From assembly GCA_031401035.1 (NCBI GenBank), contig JANNRA010000015.1, positions 1 to 28,244 of the forward strand: a stretch of 28,244 nucleotides of DNA. Reading direction: 5' to 3'. The notes beneath the pieces were generated by a model. It was not told the DNA's origin. It ran no database searches and saw only the letters and a list, made by a program, of their open reading frames with translations. The position numbers and the translations under genes are program-made. The DNA is from JANNRA01 sp031401035 (GTDB lineage: Bacteria; Desulfobacterota; Binatia; HRBIN30; CADEER01). This document shows positions 22,039 through 28,244 of the stretch, in pieces; the stretch's first letter is position 1; each line of letters starts with the position of its first letter.

Positions 22039-24516
22039 TCAGTCGCAGGCCTGGTCGTACAGCGTCGTCAGGTCGCGGCGCAGGTCGGCGTCGCTCAGGC
22101 CGGGCATGGCGGGGCGCAGTTTGGAGAGGCGCGCGCAGGACTCGGCCTTCTTGCCACCGGCGAGTTCGAGGCGGGCCTGCTGGTACTCGCCCTGAAACCA
22201 GCCGGGATCGCCGGGGCGCGAGCGGGAGGTGTAGGTCGCCCAGCGCGCCTGCGCCTCGGCGCGCTTGCCCTGCGCCTCCTCGATGCGCGCCAGGCCGCGC
22301 AGGGCAACGAGATTGTTGGGGTCGGCGGCGAGGGCGGCCGCGAACATCTGCGCGGCGCCGGCGAGGTCGCCGCTGTTCTCCTGCAGGTGCGCCATCGCCA
22401 GCTGTTGCTTTCCACCGCCGCTCGCGCCCAGCAGTCCGTACAGGGCCAGGGCGGTCTTCGCGGCCGCGGCGGCACCGACGGCGTCGCCGGACGCCTTGCG
22501 TCGCGCCGCGGCGCGGGCAAAGCCGGTGGCCAGGCCGTCGAGCTGTTCGTCGCGCTGTTCCGCCTGCAGGGCCGCGCCATACTGGGTCACCGCCTTCTGC
22601 GCGTCGTCGAAGCGGTCGAGAGCCAGCAGGGCGCCGAGGCGCAGGCGCACGGCCTGCGGCAGCAACTCGGTCTGCTGCGGAAAGCGCTGCGCGAAGTCGG
22701 CCAGCAGCGCCGCGACCTGCGCGTCGCCGCCTTCGCCGCGCAGCGACAGGTAGACGGCGCGCAGCAGCGTCGTGCGCGCCTGCAGCTCCTGCAGGGCGAC
22801 GTCGCTGGATTTCGCGGGCAGCGCCTTGCTCTGTGCCTCGACGGCGTCGAGGTCGGCGCCAATGGTGGCCAGCCGCGCCGCCCGCGCCGCCGGATCGACG
22901 TCGCCCTTGAGCAACTCGAAGCGCGATTGCAAGGTGCCGAAGCGCGCCCGCAGCACCGTCGCGGCGTCCCCCTGCACCCTCGCGTAGGTGGCGATGGCGA
23001 TCTCGAACTGCCCGCCCGACTGCTCATACTCGCCGAGCCGATAGCGCGCTTCGTAGGCGAACGGGTGGGTCGGGTTCTTGTCGAGGAACTCGACCAACGC
23101 GACGTGGTAGCGCTCCTGCAGAACCCGATCGACCGCGCCCGGTCCCGCCCGCGTCGCGCCGGGCGTCGCGCCCGGTGTGCCCCCCGGTGTGCCCCCCGGT
23201 GCGGCCCCCGGTGCGGCCCCCGGTGTGACCCCCGGTGTGACCCCCGGTGCGGCCCCCGGTGCGGCGATGACCGCCGGCTGCGCCACGAGGGTCTCGAGGG
23301 CCTTGAAGCGCAGATAGCGCGCCTCGCCGGCCCACTCGCCCGGCGTCGCCAGCGCGGCGTCAAAGGCCGCGGCGGCCGCGGCCGGATCGTTGGCCTTGAA
23401 GCGCGCCACGCCGAGCCAGTACTCGGCTTCGGGCTTGAGCGCCCTGGCGTCGGGATCACTGGAGGCGACCAGCGTCTGCAGCAGCGGCACGGCGCCCTCG
23501 TAGTCGCTCTTCGTCAGCATCAGGCGCGCCAGCTCCCACTGCACGCGCGGCGTCTCCGCCTTGCCGGCCCAGGCGCGCGGGTCGTCGACGCGCGCCACCA
23601 TCAGCGCGTCGACGCGGTCCGCCCAGCCCTTGCCGGCACCGCGCAGGGTGTCCATCAGCGCCGCGGCTTCGCGCCGGTAGCGCTCACCGTCGGCGCCCTT
23701 GGCCTTGTCGGCGGCGTCGAAGAGGGTCTGCAGGCGCACGAAACGCACCAGCGTCACGTCGCCGGCCGGCACGCCGCCGCCGCGCAGAATCTCCTCGGAG
23801 AAGCGCAGCGCGTCCTGGGTGCGGCCGGCGCGGCCGTAGGCGTCGAGCATCGCCAGGCGCGCCTTGGCCTGGCGTTCGGGGGAGACCGACGCGTCGGCGA
23901 TGACGAGCTTGAAGTCCTGCACAGCCGCGTCGGTGTCGCCGAGTTCGAGATGGCACAGGCCGCGGCCGAGCAGACTCTCGGTCAGCAGGTCGCGCTTCTG
24001 GTCGGCGGTGGCGAGTTCGGAGAAGCCCTTCTCGGCCGCCGCCAGCAGTTCCTTGCGGCGCGCGCCGTCGTAGAGACGGGCGCCGTAGTAGCGCAGCCAG
24101 TTGCGGTAGTAGAGCGAGGCGGCGGCGACGCCCTGTGAGTCGCGGAACTCGGCCGACTCGTAGAGCGCCTCGAGGTCGCCGTCCTGGTCCATGACGCCGC
24201 GCGTCAGCGCCTCGAGCTGGGTGGCGCGCGATTGGTAGATCGACTCCAGCGGCGCGTCGATGGCCTCGAAGGCACCGCGCAACTCGTCGCGCCGGCCGCC
24301 TTCGCCACCGGCCCGCGCCGCGTCGTCGCTCAGCTCGATGAACGCCAACACCAGGTCGCCGAGTTCGCCGACGCGCTGCCGCTCGACCGTCGCGTCGCCG
24401 CTGGCGCCGCCGATCGCCTTGGCACGGGCGCGGATCTCGCCGGCCGAAAGCGCCTGCACCACCGCCGCCGCGAGCAGCCCCACCGCCCACACCGCCACCA
24501 CCCCGCGCCAGCGCAT
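22039..24516 (-). CDS. Large TPR-repeat envelope protein, last gene of the exbB operon
   Basis: 825 residues with a hydrophobic start (VVAVWAVGLLAAAVVQAL), probably a signal peptide or anchor. Most of the rest is helical tetratricopeptide-type repeats; clear examples are near 185-230 (ESLLGRGLCHLELGDTDAAV) and toward the C-terminus (DPNNLVALRGLARIEEAQGK). About residues 415-450 are a Pro/Gly/Ala/Thr four-residue repeat splitting two helical blocks. It begins 4 bases after the vWA stop, so it is in the same operon. It probably serves as a periplasmic scaffold for the Exb-type machine. No enzymatic motif. Confidence 0.85.
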   Translation of the reverse strand: MRWRGVVAVWAVGLLAAAVVQALSAGEIRARAKAIGGASGDATVERQRVGELGDLVLAFIELSDDAARAGGEGGRRDELRGAFEAIDAPLESIYQSRATQLEALTRGVMDQDGDLEALYESAEFRDSQGVAAASLYYRNWLRYYGARLYDGARRKELLAAAEKGFSELATADQKRDLLTESLLGRGLCHLELGDTDAAVQDFKLVIADASVSPERQAKARLAMLDAYGRAGRTQDALRFSEEILRGGGVPAGDVTLVRFVRLQTLFDAADKAKGADGERYRREAAALMDTLRGAGKGWADRVDALMVARVDDPRAWAGKAETPRVQWELARLMLTKSDYEGAVPLLQTLVASSDPDARALKPEAEYWLGVARFKANDPAAAAAAFDAALATPGEWAGEARYLRFKALETLVAQPAVIAAPGAAPGVTPGVTPGAAPGAAPGGTPGGTPGATPGATRAGPGAVDRVLQERYHVALVEFLDKNPTHPFAYEARYRLGEYEQSGGQFEIAIATYARVQGDAATVLRARFGTLQSRFELLKGDVDPAARAARLATIGADLDAVEAQSKALPAKSSDVALQELQARTTLLRAVYLSLRGEGGDAQVAALLADFAQRFPQQTELLPQAVRLRLGALLALDRFDDAQKAVTQYGAALQAEQRDEQLDGLATGFARAAARRKASGDAVGAAAAAKTALALYGLLGASGGGKQQLAMAHLQENSGDLAGAAQMFAAALAADPNNLVALRGLARIEEAQGKRAEAQARWATYTSRSRPGDPGWFQGEYQQARLELAGGKKAESCARLSKLRPAMPGLSDADLRRDLTTLYDQACD
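23157..23268 (-). repeat. 12-base tandem repeat encoding PG-rich linker
   Basis: Inside the TPR gene, units of 12 bases (plus-strand GGTGTGCCCCCC, GGTGCGGCCCCC and GGTGTGACCCCC) occur as adjacent identical pairs. They encode (A/T)PG(A/V/G) tetrapeptides. The unit length keeps the frame, so copy number can vary without inactivation. Confidence 0.85.
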
Positions 24517-24520
24517 CGGC

Positions 24521-25666
24521 TTACGACAGCTCCTTCAGGTGCTTGGCCATCTCGAGCTTCCAGCGCGACCCGAAAGTGAGCACCAGCACATCGCGGATGA
24601 GCTTCTTGTCGTCGCTCAACTGCACCATCTCGCCGCCGCCGTCCTTGGCCAGGTCCCCGTACACGGCGGTGACCTGCTGGTAGAACTCGGGCTTGGTCGG
24701 CGGCTCGAACGGCTTGTTGCCGTGCAGCGAGCGCCACATCGCCTTCTGGAACTCGAGATGCAGGTGGTCGGTGACGTCGATGGCCGAGAGCGAGCCGCCA
24801 TCGGCACGAAACTCGCGAATCAGCGCCGCCAGCGGCTCGAGGTCCTCTGGGTGCGGCGGCGACCCGCCGATGAGGACGACGATCTTCTTCGACTTCTTGC
24901 GCCAGGTCAGCTCGGAGATGGCGGCGTCGAGGCCCTCGAGGACGGCTTCCTCCCAGTCGCCGCCGCCCGAGGCGGTGAGGTTCTGGATGAAGCTCTGCAG
25001 CTTGTCGGTCTTGAAGCTCAGGTCGGACCACTTGACGACGTACTCGTCGCCCTGGTCGCGATAGGCAACGATGCCGACGCGGCTGGTCGGCACCATGCGT
25101 TGGATGCTCGCCACCAGCGCCGCCGAGTGCTGCTTCACCTCGTCGATGACGAACTGCATGCTCTCGGTGGTGTCGATGACCAGCACCAGGTCGAGGCCGA
25201 CCTTGCGCAGGCCGCCGATGTACTCGCCGAAGGTGCCGCCGAGGCCGCCGACACCGCCGCCGCCGAGCGCCACGGCGGCGGGATTGAGATCCACCGCCGG
25301 ACCGCGCCCGAGCTTCGGCCCGACGCCGCCGAGCGTCGGCACGCGCGGCGCCTTGACGTTGCGCACCACCGGGCCGGCCGGCCGCTGCGCGTCCTTGCGC
25401 GGTGCCTTCGCCACCTCGAGCAGACCGGCGTAGTCCTCGAGCGACGGCGCCCCGTCGACACCGACCTCCGGCTCGACGATCTTGACGGTGATCTTCTCGA
25501 CCGTGCGCATGACGGTGAACGAGATGCCGGCGAAGAGCAGCAGCAACAGGACGTGGATGGCCGTCGAGGCGGCGAAGAAACGGGTGCCGCCGAAATGATT
25601 GCCGGCCCAGGGATCGAAACGCGACGGGTCCGGCTGCGCGCCGCCGTCGTCAGGCTGCTCGGACAT
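24521..25666 (-). CDS. Membrane-anchored von Willebrand factor A domain protein
   Basis: 381 residues. One membrane segment at about 33-53 (ASTAIHVLLLLLFAGISF) near the N-terminus is followed by a Pro/Gly-rich periplasmic linker, a TonB-like plan. The vWA domain covers about 158-350. The first metal-site motif is DTTES (Asp165, Thr167, Ser169). The usual Thr is replaced in GGGDWEEAV (Trp238) and the usual Asp of a TDG/GDAPPH motif is replaced in LIGGSPPH (267-268), so the MIDAS site looks degenerate. It lies between exbD (8-base gap) and the TPR gene (4-base gap). Probably transduces ExbB/ExbD energy to an envelope partner. Confidence 0.88.
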   Translation of the reverse strand: MSEQPDDGGAQPDPSRFDPWAGNHFGGTRFFAASTAIHVLLLLLFAGISFTVMRTVEKITVKIVEPEVGVDGAPSLEDYAGLLEVAKAPRKDAQRPAGPVVRNVKAPRVPTLGGVGPKLGRGPAVDLNPAAVALGGGGVGGLGGTFGEYIGGLRKVGLDLVLVIDTTESMQFVIDEVKQHSAALVASIQRMVPTSRVGIVAYRDQGDEYVVKWSDLSFKTDKLQSFIQNLTASGGGDWEEAVLEGLDAAISELTWRKKSKKIVVLIGGSPPHPEDLEPLAALIREFRADGGSLSAIDVTDHLHLEFQKAMWRSLHGNKPFEPPTKPEFYQQVTAVYGDLAKDGGGEMVQLSDDKKLIRDVLVLTFGSRWKLEMAKHLKELS

Positions 25667-25674
25667 GATCCCGC

Positions 25675-26097
25675 TCAGTTCGCGGCCTTGCTGCGCTGCG
25701 CCGCGATCGCCACCTGCGAGGCACCCGCCTTCTGCGCCAGCGAGAGGATCTTCACCGCCTCGCCGAAGAGCACCTCGCGGTCGCCCTCGAGGACCACCGG
25801 CACGTCCGGGTTGGCGGCCACCAGGCCGCGCAGCAGCTCCTCGATCTGATCCATCGTCGCCGGCTGGTTGTTGACGTAGATCTCGTCCGCCGAGGTGACG
25901 CTGACGGTGATCTCGCGCGGCTGCGAGGAGGTGCTGTCGACCTCCGGCAGGCTGATCTTGGCGCCCGACTCGATCATCGCCGCGCTGCTGACCATGAAGA
26001 TGATCAGCAGCACCAGGAAGATGTCGGTCAGCGGCGTGATGTTGATCTCCGACATGATCGGAGACCGGCCGCGCTTCTGCAGGCTACCGAGCGCCAT
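25675..26097 (-). CDS. exbD: ExbD/TolR-family proton-channel subunit
   Basis: 140 residues. A short cytoplasmic start, then one membrane helix with the essential Asp25 in NITPLTDIFLVLLIIFMVS, then a periplasmic domain ending in the usual KILSLAQKAGASQVAIA block. Length is typical. The start overlaps exbB by 14 bases. With ExbB it forms a stator-like proton channel that energises envelope processes. Confidence 0.95.
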   Translation of the reverse strand: MALGSLQKRGRSPIMSEINITPLTDIFLVLLIIFMVSSAAMIESGAKISLPEVDSTSSQPREITVSVTSADEIYVNNQPATMDQIEELLRGLVAANPDVPVVLEGDREVLFGEAVKILSLAQKAGASQVAIAAQRSKAAN

Positions 26098-26728
26098 GCG
26101 CCTGACGGCCGATGTGGATGGCGTCGAGGACGCGGTGCGAGGCGATGGTCAGCGCCGCCTCGATGCGTTCGACGCGGGTCTGGAAGTAATTGTAGAAAAT
26201 GACCGCGATGATCGCCACGGCGAGGCCCAGGCCGGTCGCGATCAGCGCCTCGGAGATGCCGGCGGCGACCACCGAGAAACCGCCGCTGCCCATCACCGCC
26301 ATGTTGTGGAAGGCCTTGATGATGCCGACCACGGTGCCGAACAGGCCGATGAACGGCGCGCTGGCGCCGACGGTGCCGAGCACCCACAGCGGCCCCCTCA
26401 GGGCCTCGATCTCCTCGAAGCGCTTTTCCTCAGTGAGAGCGGCGAGGTACTCGAGCGAGTCGGTGGCGTGGCGCGACAGCACGTCGGTGAAGATGCGCCC
26501 GGCCGGCGTCGCCACCTGCGCGCGCGCCGTCTGCAGCGCCTCGCTCACCTGCCCCTTTTCCAGACTCGGCGTCAGGCCGCCGGAGAGCTTCAGGGTGTCG
26601 GTGACGACGTTGCGCAGCGCCCACAGGCGCTCGAAGATGATGCTGACGGTGACGACGGAGAAGACGATCAGGGGGTAGGTGGCCAGTGCCCCCTGATGGA
26701 TCATTTCCAGGATGCTCAAACCCTCCAC
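26084..26728 (-). CDS. exbB: ExbB/TolQ/MotA-family proton-channel subunit
   Basis: 214 residues with three membrane segments: about 15-35, about 115-140 (GTVGASAPFIGLFGTVVGII, the family signature) and about 158-180. The cytoplasmic region between segments 1 and 2 is of ordinary length. First gene of the operon exbB-exbD-vWA-TPR. No tonB or TonB-dependent receptor is adjacent, so the vWA protein may replace TonB. Transcription starts somewhere in the 220-base gap shared with the divergent cation transporter. Confidence 0.95.
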   Translation of the reverse strand: MEGLSILEMIHQGALATYPLIVFSVVTVSIIFERLWALRNVVTDTLKLSGGLTPSLEKGQVSEALQTARAQVATPAGRIFTDVLSRHATDSLEYLAALTEEKRFEEIEALRGPLWVLGTVGASAPFIGLFGTVVGIIKAFHNMAVMGSGGFSVVAAGISEALIATGLGLAVAIIAVIFYNYFQTRVERIEAALTIASHRVLDAIHIGRQAHGAR

Positions 26729-26948
26729 GGGTACGGTCCTCCTTCGCAGTGGATGTCGCGCCAGCCCGTCAGGGTCGGCCGTGCGGCGAGGCGCAGCGGT
26801 CGCGAGGCATTCGGTCGGCGGTCACAAAAGGTTTCGGTGAGACTGACAATCCGTATCGGCGGGGGTGTGCCCTGTCAAACCTTCCCCGGCGAGCGGCCGT
26901 TGCACCGGGATGAACGGCCGCTTCCGCCCGCCGCGCCGACACGGCAGT

Positions 26949-28028
26949 ATGGGCGTCATGTCCGCGAAGGCCGGTCCGGCACTCGATCCCTGGATGACGC
27001 AAGCGCGCCGCGCCGCGCGCGGCGCCGAAGCGGGTGGGGCGCCGGACGGCGTCCGACTGCGCGCCGGCGTGCTGTCGCTGGTCGTCGGCACGCTGCTGCT
27101 CGGGCTCAAGTACCTCGCCTACCAACTGACCGGCTCGACGGCGATCCTCTCCGACGCGCTCGAGAGCATCGTCAACGTCGTCGCGGCGATGTTCGCGATC
27201 GGTGGGCTGGTCGTCGCCGGCTGGCCGGCCGACCGCAATCACCCCTACGGGCACGGCAAGATCGAGTACTTCAGCGCCGCCTTCGAGGGCGGCCTGATCG
27301 CCTTCGCCGCGATCCTGATCATCAAGGAAGCGGGCGAGGCGCTGCTCTTCGGCCACACAGTGCGGCAGATCAGTTTCGGCCTGATGATCACCGTCGGCGC
27401 CGGCCTCGCCAACGCGGCGCTCGGCTTCTATCTCATGCGCGTCGGCCGCACGCACCACTCGCTGACGCTGGTCGCCGACGCGACGCACGTGCTGGCCGAC
27501 TTCTGGACCAGCATGGCCGCCGCCGTCGGCCTCGCCCTGGTGCAGTTCACCGGCCAGGTGTGGATCGACCCTGTGGTCGCCATTCTGGTCGGCCTCAACC
27601 TGATCTGGACCGGCCTCGGCCTGGTGCGCCACGCCGCCGGGGGATTGCTCGACGAGCAGGATCCGGCCCTGCTGCGCAAGGTCGTCGAGGCGGTGAATGC
27701 CAGCCTGCTGCCGGGCGTCGTGCGCGTGCACTTCCTGCGCGCCATCCGCGCCGGCCGTTACACGCACGTCGACGCGCACCTGGTGGTGCCCGAGTTCTGG
27801 AGCGTCGGCGAGGGGCACGACTTCGGCAACGCCTTCGAACGCCGCGTCGTGCGCAGCCTCGATCTCGACGGCGAGATCGTCTTCCACGTCGATCCCTGCC
27901 ACCGCCAGTTCTGCACCGGCTGCGACGTCGCCCCCTGCCCGATCCGCCTGACGCCGTTCGTCGCGCACGCGCCGATCACCTTCGATGAGGCCGTGCGGCC
28001 GGATCCGCAGGACCTCCCCCTCGCCTGA
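26949..28028 (+). CDS. Cation diffusion facilitator (CDF) family transporter
   Basis: 359 residues from an ATG at 26949 (26958 is equally possible; neither has a clear ribosome-binding site, and an upstream ATG at 26865 would add unlikely sequence). Six membrane segments. CDF motifs are SDALESIVN at 68-76, HPYGHGKIEYF at 98-108 and the DATHVLADFW metal site at 177-186. The cytoplasmic C-terminal domain carries HVDPCHRQFCTGCDVAPC (313-330) with four Cys and two His, an added metal-binding cluster. Exports divalent metals (Zn, Fe, Co or Mn) by proton antiport; the metal is not predictable with confidence. Confidence 0.92.
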   Translation: MGVMSAKAGPALDPWMTQARRAARGAEAGGAPDGVRLRAGVLSLVVGTLLLGLKYLAYQLTGSTAILSDALESIVNVVAAMFAIGGLVVAGWPADRNHPYGHGKIEYFSAAFEGGLIAFAAILIIKEAGEALLFGHTVRQISFGLMITVGAGLANAALGFYLMRVGRTHHSLTLVADATHVLADFWTSMAAAVGLALVQFTGQVWIDPVVAILVGLNLIWTGLGLVRHAAGGLLDEQDPALLRKVVEAVNASLLPGVVRVHFLRAIRAGRYTHVDAHLVVPEFWSVGEGHDFGNAFERRVVRSLDLDGEIVFHVDPCHRQFCTGCDVAPCPIRLTPFVAHAPITFDEAVRPDPQDLPLA

Positions 28029-28036
28029 TATTCACG

Positions 28037-28059
28037 CTGGAGGGCGCCGCCCCGTCGGC
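28037..28059 (+). repeat. Truncated copy of the edge hairpin
   Basis: Nine bases after the transporter stop, the sequence from CTGGAGGGCGCCGCCCCG matches the hairpin found downstream of the histidine kinase (mirror copies near 88-112 and 146-168). The right half of the stem is cut after GGC at 28059, where unrelated AT-richer sequence begins. The intact form would be a terminator-like stem-loop. Confidence 0.65.
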
Positions 28060-28244
28060 TAAATCTAACCAGTGAATTCGAATACGGCAGCGCGATAAAA
28101 AATGAATTTGATCGGGAGCTGTCCGCGCAGCTACGTTATCGTCTTTCGCCAACCGTAGAGCCAGCGTTAGAATATTATGCCGATGAATTTACGCGCGCGC
28201 TTGGACCTGTGCTATTGGGTGAGTTGCGCTCCGGCACCGGCCAA
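28060..28244 (+). CDS. Partial, start-less gene fragment, probably a beta-barrel membrane protein
   Basis: One plus-strand frame is open to the window end and reads as protein (codons from 28062): NLTSEFEYGSAIKNEFDREL, then RYRLSPTVEPALEYYADE and RALGPVLLGELRSG. Alternating strands and the EPALEYYA and LGPVLLG phrases resemble outer-membrane beta-barrel proteins of unknown function. There is no in-frame start codon, so the 5' part is missing. Codon choice (ATA, AAA, AAT, TTA) and GC are clearly unlike the rest of the window, so the segment may derive from another genome or region. Confidence 0.55.

Noticed and set aside
21922..24138. 738-residue plus-strand frame opposite the TPR gene
   Set aside because: Antisense shadow with Arg/Gly/Ala-rich low-complexity sequence; the minus-strand protein has TPR repeats and operon context.

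Overview
High-GC window with short intergenic gaps and many ATGA or GTGA start/stop overlaps. Lipoproteins, an HtrA-type periplasmic protease, ExbB/ExbD and heptose (LPS-type) metabolism point to a Gram-negative bacterium. The mixture looks like an uncultured high-GC lineage (Binatota, Myxococcota or Desulfobacterota-like), but no marker gene here settles the taxonomy.

Left part, 1-6.0 kb, minus strand. A 112/114-matched inverted repeat sits at the very edge of the window. Then come a membrane hybrid sensor histidine kinase with a C-terminal receiver, a small exported protein, a coupled pair (DUF6502-like protein and a lipoprotein) and a cysteine-rich exported protein. From 6.3 to 12.6 kb the plus strand carries a GalT-like (DUF4921-type) protein, an SCP2 sterol-carrier domain protein with a strong terminator, then a compact run: GmhA-like SIS isomerase, deoxyhypusine-synthase-like protein, alpha/beta hydrolase, isocitrate-lyase/PEP-mutase family enzyme, YjbQ and an internally deleted 3-methyladenine DNA glycosylase.

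The standout is 12.6-20.4 kb, a chromosomal integron. An IntI-type tyrosine recombinase with the integron-specific insert (19295-20431, minus) is followed downstream, on the same strand, by an attI-like core at 19016-19022. Beyond it lie nine well-formed attC sites, a tenth degenerate half-site and ten cassettes, all read on the minus strand. Integrase and cassettes therefore point the same way and attI lies at the 3' end of intI, the inverse of the class 1 layout. Six of the ten cassettes are toxin-antitoxin pairs: DUF433/DUF5615, a DUF4258-like pair, three HicAB and one ParE/addiction-module pair. The others carry an isochorismatase-family hydrolase, a cupin, an exported alpha/beta hydrolase and a start-less methyltransferase tail. 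One hicA is frameshifted at a 7-base G run.

Right part, 20.8-28.2 kb. An HtrA/DegP-like protease (plus) is followed by a minus-strand operon exbB-exbD-vWA-TPR. It looks like a proton-motive-force-driven envelope machine built around a TonB-like membrane-anchored von Willebrand protein with a degenerate metal site. A divergent cation diffusion facilitator transporter follows. At about 28060 base composition and codon use change abruptly inside a hairpin, and a start-less piece of a probable beta-barrel gene runs off the window. Both window edges therefore look like rearrangement or assembly junctions. No rRNA, tRNA or CRISPR array was recognised.
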